This document shows positions 59,036 to 64,000 of a stretch of DNA of 64,000 nucleotides, piece by piece (the stretch's first letter is position 1; every line of letters starts with the position of its first letter). The stretch spans positions 7,192,001-7,256,000 of the forward strand of contig JARUPY010000397.1 of the NCBI GenBank assembly GCA_029817715.1, written 5' to 3'. Position numbers and translations under genes: made by a program. A model generated the notes under the pieces. The model saw only the letters and a program-made list of their open reading frames with translations. It searched no databases and had not been told where the DNA came from. This stretch comes from Melastoma dodecandrum. Taxonomy: Eukaryota > Streptophyta > Magnoliopsida > Myrtales > Melastomataceae.

Positions 59036-60420
59036 CATGCGCTATAGTGTAATTGCCTTTCGCCTACATATTTTCCTAAAGCAAATTTCTCATATCTAAC
59101 TACCTTCCTGGTGAGCTCATTCATGTCTCTAAATACTCCCCCTTCAACTTCTTCATCAGCCGAAGAAAAAGAGCATCCTAACATTGGCAATTAGCTCATC
59201 CTTCAATGCAGACGTGTTACACCTCAGCCGAGCTTTCTAGAGCCTAGTTAGGAAGAAATTTACCGATTCGCCCATTAGTTGCTTCATCTGAGTTAAATCC
59301 TATAGACAATTGACTTGTCTGATTGCGCAAAATTTGGAGTTAATTATACTTACATTTCTTCTCATTTTCTTATCGGATTTGAGGTTAGGTTCACATACCA
59401 TGAAACCCTTGAGGAATCTTGAAAAGTGCCTTAATTTTCAGGGACTATTAGCAATCGTTTTGCTCGCTTAATGTGCACAACAGGCGATATGCTCAGCCAA
59501 GACATTCTTTCTTCCTCGAAAAATCGAGCAAAATCAAGCATCTGATAACCTCGAGGGAAAGGGTAATCTCTTATATGATTTTCGGGTATGGAGCCCCGTA
59601 TAGGTCTACCCCAGTCCACTTGTTCATCTTAGAGATTGCTTGTTCTATCACTTGGTGACGTACTCATTATATTAGCAATGTTACCTAACGACGTAACATT
59701 ACCACTAGGCGGGCGATTCATTGGTTCCCCTTCATTGAAGATCCTCTCCTAAAATTTCGGAGGCCTATAGTAAAAACTCTCATGTTTGCGAGGCGGAGGC
59801 TCGTAGTTTGCCCCATTTTCACCACGCACCGTGGGTTCCCTCTCATCGAGGAACCAAGCGGGATGCATGTTAGCCCAACAGGCACGATCTGATTCGTCAA
59901 AGGGAATTGTACATTCATGCCGTTTGAGGTCATATACGCTTTATCCAAGGGTCTACCTTTCTTTTCCCTTATATCACAACAATTTTACAAGCTTTAGGGC
60001 TCATCAGATTGACGTGCTCAAGTGACTCATGTGTGTGCCTAGATGCAGGGTTGCAATCATGAGTCTTACTAATGAGTTTCAAGTTTCACTCCATGTTTTC
60101 AATTTTAGTTTTGATGTTTTGTTCAAAACTCTCGATCTTCTCGTCTACTTTCATATATTTCTCCAATGAGAATCAAAGTATCTATCGTATAACTGAGATG
60201 TCGGTTTCCAAATGGAACTTGTATGATCTCTTCTACAAGAGCCCCTCATTTACCTATATCTCCCCATTTTGGACATTGACAAAGACATCATCCGACTCTC
60301 ACGATTCACGAGGTCGTTCTCAAATGTTCCATCAGCCATATCTTACTTTCGTGCATCTACTCCCAATGTGGTCGCCAAAAGACAAGTTGATTAGTAGACA
60401 TTGAATATAGGTTAGACGAA
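59036..60420 (-). pseudogene. Decayed retrotransposon gag-like region
   Basis: Minus-strand pieces such as RPIRGSIPENHIRDYPFPRG then YQMLDFARFFEEERMSWLS (59600-59480), preceded by a proline/arginine-rich stretch near 59720-59950, and later fragments near 59110-59160 resemble gypsy gag proteins. Frames are very broken. Family not certain. Confidence 0.45.
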
Positions 60421-60711
60421 CATGTGGGTTCAGTTTTTGGTATGGTAGTGTAGTTGCCAACCGAATAAAGAAATACGGGGACAGATTAAAAGTATGCTTA
60501 AAATTAAGAGTTCAAAACTATATATAAAGTTGTGATTTATCTATTATTCTTGATTGTTACTTTCTATGAAAGTCTATTTATACAAATTCCTAATTGTTGC
60601 TTAAGATTCTGGGACTATCTTCATGCTAAGACGTTGCATCTCAACTATTTTAGGGCCATGCCATTTTCTCCATGGTGGTGTTGAATCCCAAGAAGCCTCT
60701 TCATGTTGAGT

Positions 60712-61439
60712 CACGTTGTTGGCCCAATGATTAAGACTAAGAGGAGGGGTGACTTAGTATTAATGCCCAAACAATCATTTTTAAACTTTTTCACAAAACC
60801 TCCGAGAGCGGAAAACTTGACCTCCTCTAAGAATATAACCTTTGTGAGGTTTTGTTTCCTACAGAGGCTATCGAACAGAATCTGAAAAGTGGTATGTGGT
60901 ATACGTCGTCAATCGGACCAATGGAATAATTTTTGACAACTTTCGAAACCTTAGAAGTTCAGGTTTAAACGGATGAGAATATAGAAGTAATACAACACCA
61001 CCTCATGTAACTTGTTGGTCAACCTTATGTATCTGCGTGGTTATCCTTCTGTTTTCGACTTCTATATGATTAACAATAATGAAATAATTGACAAATAAAA
61101 GAAAATGAGACACGAGTTTATAGTGGTTTAGTAGAGACTACTTACGTCTACTCTCACCCAAAATGTAGGTTGATTATTTAATCAGAACGTATCAATGATG
61201 CAGAAGGTGATACAAGACCAACCCTCTATAACAAATGCACCAAAAGGTAATGCACTTTCAGAAGTAACAGGTCACACGGGTTAGCGTGACTAACAATGGT
61301 AATTAGATGTTTGGACATTCTCCTCCTCGGACGGTATCCTCGCCAAAAGGTTAGGTTTGTTACAATAACTTCTATAGCGTATTAAGCAAGCTTATGTGGA
61401 ATATAGAGGCAAGGTTTTATCTGATTCATCATCAACACC
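60712..61439 (-). repeat. Decayed LTR related to the LARD-like family
   Basis: GACTAAGAGGAGGGGTGACT (60736-60755) and TTTATAGTGGTTTAGTAGAG followed by ACTACTTACGTCTACTCTC (about 61118-61156) match the family LTR blocks. The right end resembles TTCATCATCAACACC. Ends are imprecise. Confidence 0.6.
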
Positions 61440-61448
61440 ATATTAACT

Positions 61449-61634
61449 AGTGGCGGAGCTAGAAAAATTAAGAGGGGCCAAATTAAACTACACAAAATTT
61501 AAGGAGGGCCAAACTGTAATATCTTAATTTTTTAATTTAAACTAATAAAAAATTAAAATAAAAACTAACTACTTTAATTTTTTTTCAAAAGCCAGGGGGT
61601 CATGGCCCCCTTCTGTCCCCCTGGCTCCACCACT
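61449..61634. mobile_element. MITE with AGTGGCGGAGC terminal inverted repeats (probably hAT-like)
   Basis: Begins AGTGGCGGAGCTAG and ends CTGGCTCCACCACT (12 of 14 bases inverted-complementary). A short A/T-rich body and a GGGGTCATGGCCCCC segment lie inside. A shared ATATTAA lies on both sides (61440-61446 and 61636-61642). About 186 bases, no coding. Confidence 0.65.
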
Positions 61635-61642
61635 GATATTAA

Positions 61643-64000
61643 TACACACAGTATCCTAAAGCCTCCTTTTCTTCCACATAACATCGTACTCCAACTAGCT
61701 CCATGAGACGCATGTCCCATAATAGCTTCCACGTCCTCATCCGAATGAGCGTCGAGCGATTGCTGAAAATTGGGCAACATAGGAGTAGGCGAAACAATTG
61801 CTTCTTCTTAAGCAAACCGATACTAAGCAGAAGTCACAACTCCTCTCCCCAGGTTAGCGAATGAGATCAATGTAAAACCTTATATCGGGTCTGAATTTAT
61901 TCATTAGTCCATGCAATTTCATTGGGCTTAGAGTGTTTTGTAGGAAACATATGAGACACGTAGGGACTTGGGACTAATGGGAGTTTTAAGATAGTGTGTG
62001 TGGATCACCAAATTGTGTGGGTCACTTTGTGTAGAGTAAAATCAACGTTGGTATAGAGAAGAGTTGTCCCCAACTTAGGGAGAAAAGTTCCAAAATACCT
62101 TACTTTTTAAAATATTTCTTAAAATACGGGATAAGTGAAAACTATTTTAAAAATATTTCTTAAAATACCATAAGTCGTCTTTTAAAAATACGACTTCCAG
62201 TCTATGTTCACTTTTAAACTCCAAAATTCCTCAAATACCAAATTCGTAATTCTCAAAGTTCCGATTGTCTCCAATTTACCCATCAAAATCTCTACAAACG
62301 AAGTCGAAAGGAATTTGCGGTCCTGATGTGCTTTCCAAATGCAGAAACAGAAAAATACTACAATGGCGACGAAACACACGAACGAACAAATCGAAGGAAA
62401 TGAACGAAAGGGATAGAACTCAGACCGTCGCTGGATACAGCCAAAGTACCATCAGGACTGCCACGAGGTTTGAACACCACACAACCAGATACAGAAACAC
62501 CACCGATTATGGGAACGCTCGAATAAAATCTCGCCACGCTTGGAATCCACCAAACGATAAGAGAAGTTGCGGAAAGTTCTTGACGGCTGGAATCCACCAA
62601 ACACAGGAACTTGACGGCCGCCAAATTTGGATAAAATATTCAAAAGGTTCTGTCTTAACCTAAGCACAAGAGTCCTATTTATAAAGGACCAAAAATGGGC
62701 TAACCTTAAATCCCAGTGAAAAACATAAGTTAATTAAAATAAGTCCAAAAGCAAAAATAAAGGAAACTGGGCCTGACGTTGGTTGGTGTTGACCTTTGTT
62801 TCGATGATGACGTGCGCATGAGAAATCCATAACTGTATCGCTTGATAAGTGTGTTGATGCACTACAACAAAGTTGTACTGCATTACAGCGCTACAATTAC
62901 CAAAACGAGGGAATAATTATTATTTCAGCTTAATTGTTGTGATCTTATCATATTTATGATAAATTACATTATCTTAATAAGATAAATACATGTGGGGATC
63001 AGATAGCTAAGTTTAGAGATATTTGAAAATGAAATCTCTAATTGTAGCAACATATTTTATCCTATCTTATCTCTATGGCTGTTAGAGAATATTGTTATTC
63101 CGGATTTATCCTTGCTAATGATTGAAACAATAATCATATATCATTCTGAAGATGAATGGGTCAAATCACACGAATTAGGAAAGTTGATATAGATTCATTT
63201 CCTTCTTGGTCATAGTGATCGTTAAGCAGCTGTCTGCTGAGCCTGATTGCAACGTGCTGAAATCTGGTATTTGGGGAACAAAACATCTCATTCATTCCCT
63301 ATTTAAACCAGACGACATTCATACGCTAATAAAACGCGTCTGTGTGGTCTGTGTGTTAGTCCAAAGCCTATGTGATCTGCGTGAAGCTTGGAAGAGTTGT
63401 GTGAGATGTGTGATCGGCGGAGAACGGAATGTACTAAGTGATCGTTTGGTTCTTACCTCTTGCAAACTGCATGTAGGAGTGCCAAGGGGTATGTGCTACC
63501 TTGGTTGTCGTGAGAGGGACTGTGTGTTCTCGGTGCGTTCAGCGAGCGGCTGGCGAATCGTCTAAGGGAAGCTAAGTGAATACCCGTGCAGATTGCAGTA
63601 ACCAGTTGCTGAGCCATCGGCAAGAAGCCGTTTTTGTTGTGTCTTTTCGCAAGGAAGTCTCGAACCGACAAAGTTTGAGCAGTTAGGCACGCACTTGTGG
63701 GTGCGCGCCAGAAATCTCGTGCCGGGGAGTTGAAAACGCCGCCGGAGTGGAAAGAGGTCCTCTCGAGCACAAGGGTGTTGTGCAGAAGTTTCGACGTCCT
63801 AATACAAAGGGACAGTAGAGCAGGTTGCGTGGGAGCCGCCGGAACTGAAAATTCCACCCAGGCATTGGGTGTGTAGTACAGTGAGTCACGACTGTGGTAA
63901 CCGTGCACGTCCTAACTGAGTGTAGGACGGATACCCCGACTTCGCTATGTGAGAAGTCAGGTTCTGCTGTGTGAGGAACCAACCTCTTTTATCTTTTTTG
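61643..64000. other. Unassigned sequence
   Basis: No convincing gene. 62180-62220 has two TTTCTTAAAATAC-type short repeats (62123-62172). 62940-63110 is AT-rich, followed by a G/T-rich region (63340-63980) that resembles the U5 part of an LTR, but termini are not seen. Several long frames near 63453-63982 on the minus strand lack similarity I recognise. Confidence 0.35.

Noticed and set aside
62265..62663. 132-codon plus-strand frame and its minus-strand partner
   Set aside because: No recognisable domain, no splice context, and both strands are open over the same stretch.

Overview
The window looks like a piece of a eudicot plant nuclear genome. It holds two recognisable spliced plant genes, introns with ordinary GT-AG borders, and a dense nest of plant-type LTR retrotransposons (Athila-like and Tat-like Ty3/gypsy elements, large non-autonomous LTR elements and very long solo LTRs). 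I cannot name the species. All coordinates below were worked out by eye.

Layout. 1-4533: the 3' two thirds of a CAMTA-type calmodulin-binding transcription activator (+). 4882-6493: a solo LTR. 6643-25385: the left part of a Tat-lineage element lying on the minus strand. It has a 3' LTR, a polypurine tract, a plant mobile domain (PMD) gene antisense to its pol, and an integrase fragment. The PMD gene is broken by a 4.06-kb solo LTR (7783-11839) and by an Athila element (14342-22773) that has itself undergone a 6,968-bp duplication. 25386-37936: the 3' half of a second Athila, interrupted at 27685-34153 by a non-autonomous LTR element. 37937-39937: LTR and gag of a third Athila (minus). 39943-50195: older, gene-bearing DNA with a MULE/FAR1 remnant, a gypsy remnant, a GTAC-rich giant palindrome, a spliced unknown gene (44676-45423, +), a probable LTR, and a complete small ER-protein gene of the RAMP4/SERP family (48017-49308, minus). 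50201-50830: the other LTR of the Tat element. 50831-57881: three head-to-tail copies of a 2.3-kb Tat integrase unit. 57882-58568: the missing 5' half of the second Athila's pol (minus). 58569-59030: the other LTR end of the third Athila. 59031-64000: degraded retroelement DNA, a MITE and unassigned sequence.

The main result is that the segment 25386-50830 appears to be inverted. Turning it round in the mind brings three independent pairs back into register: the two LTRs of the Tat element with matching AATAT target-site duplications (6638-6642 and the complement of 50196-50200), the two halves of one Athila pol split inside the same conserved codon stretch, and the two LTRs of the third Athila with near-matching flanks. 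The Tat integrase unit is present at both breakpoints in opposite orientation, as expected from a staggered-break inversion, and it has since expanded to three tandem copies on the right. A repeat-driven misassembly must be excluded, but the precise junctions in non-repeated pol sequence argue for a real rearrangement.

The two host genes (CAMTA and RAMP4-like) look intact where visible. Almost all retroelement coding sequence is broken by stops and frameshifts. The integrase core of the second Athila is a notable intact island.
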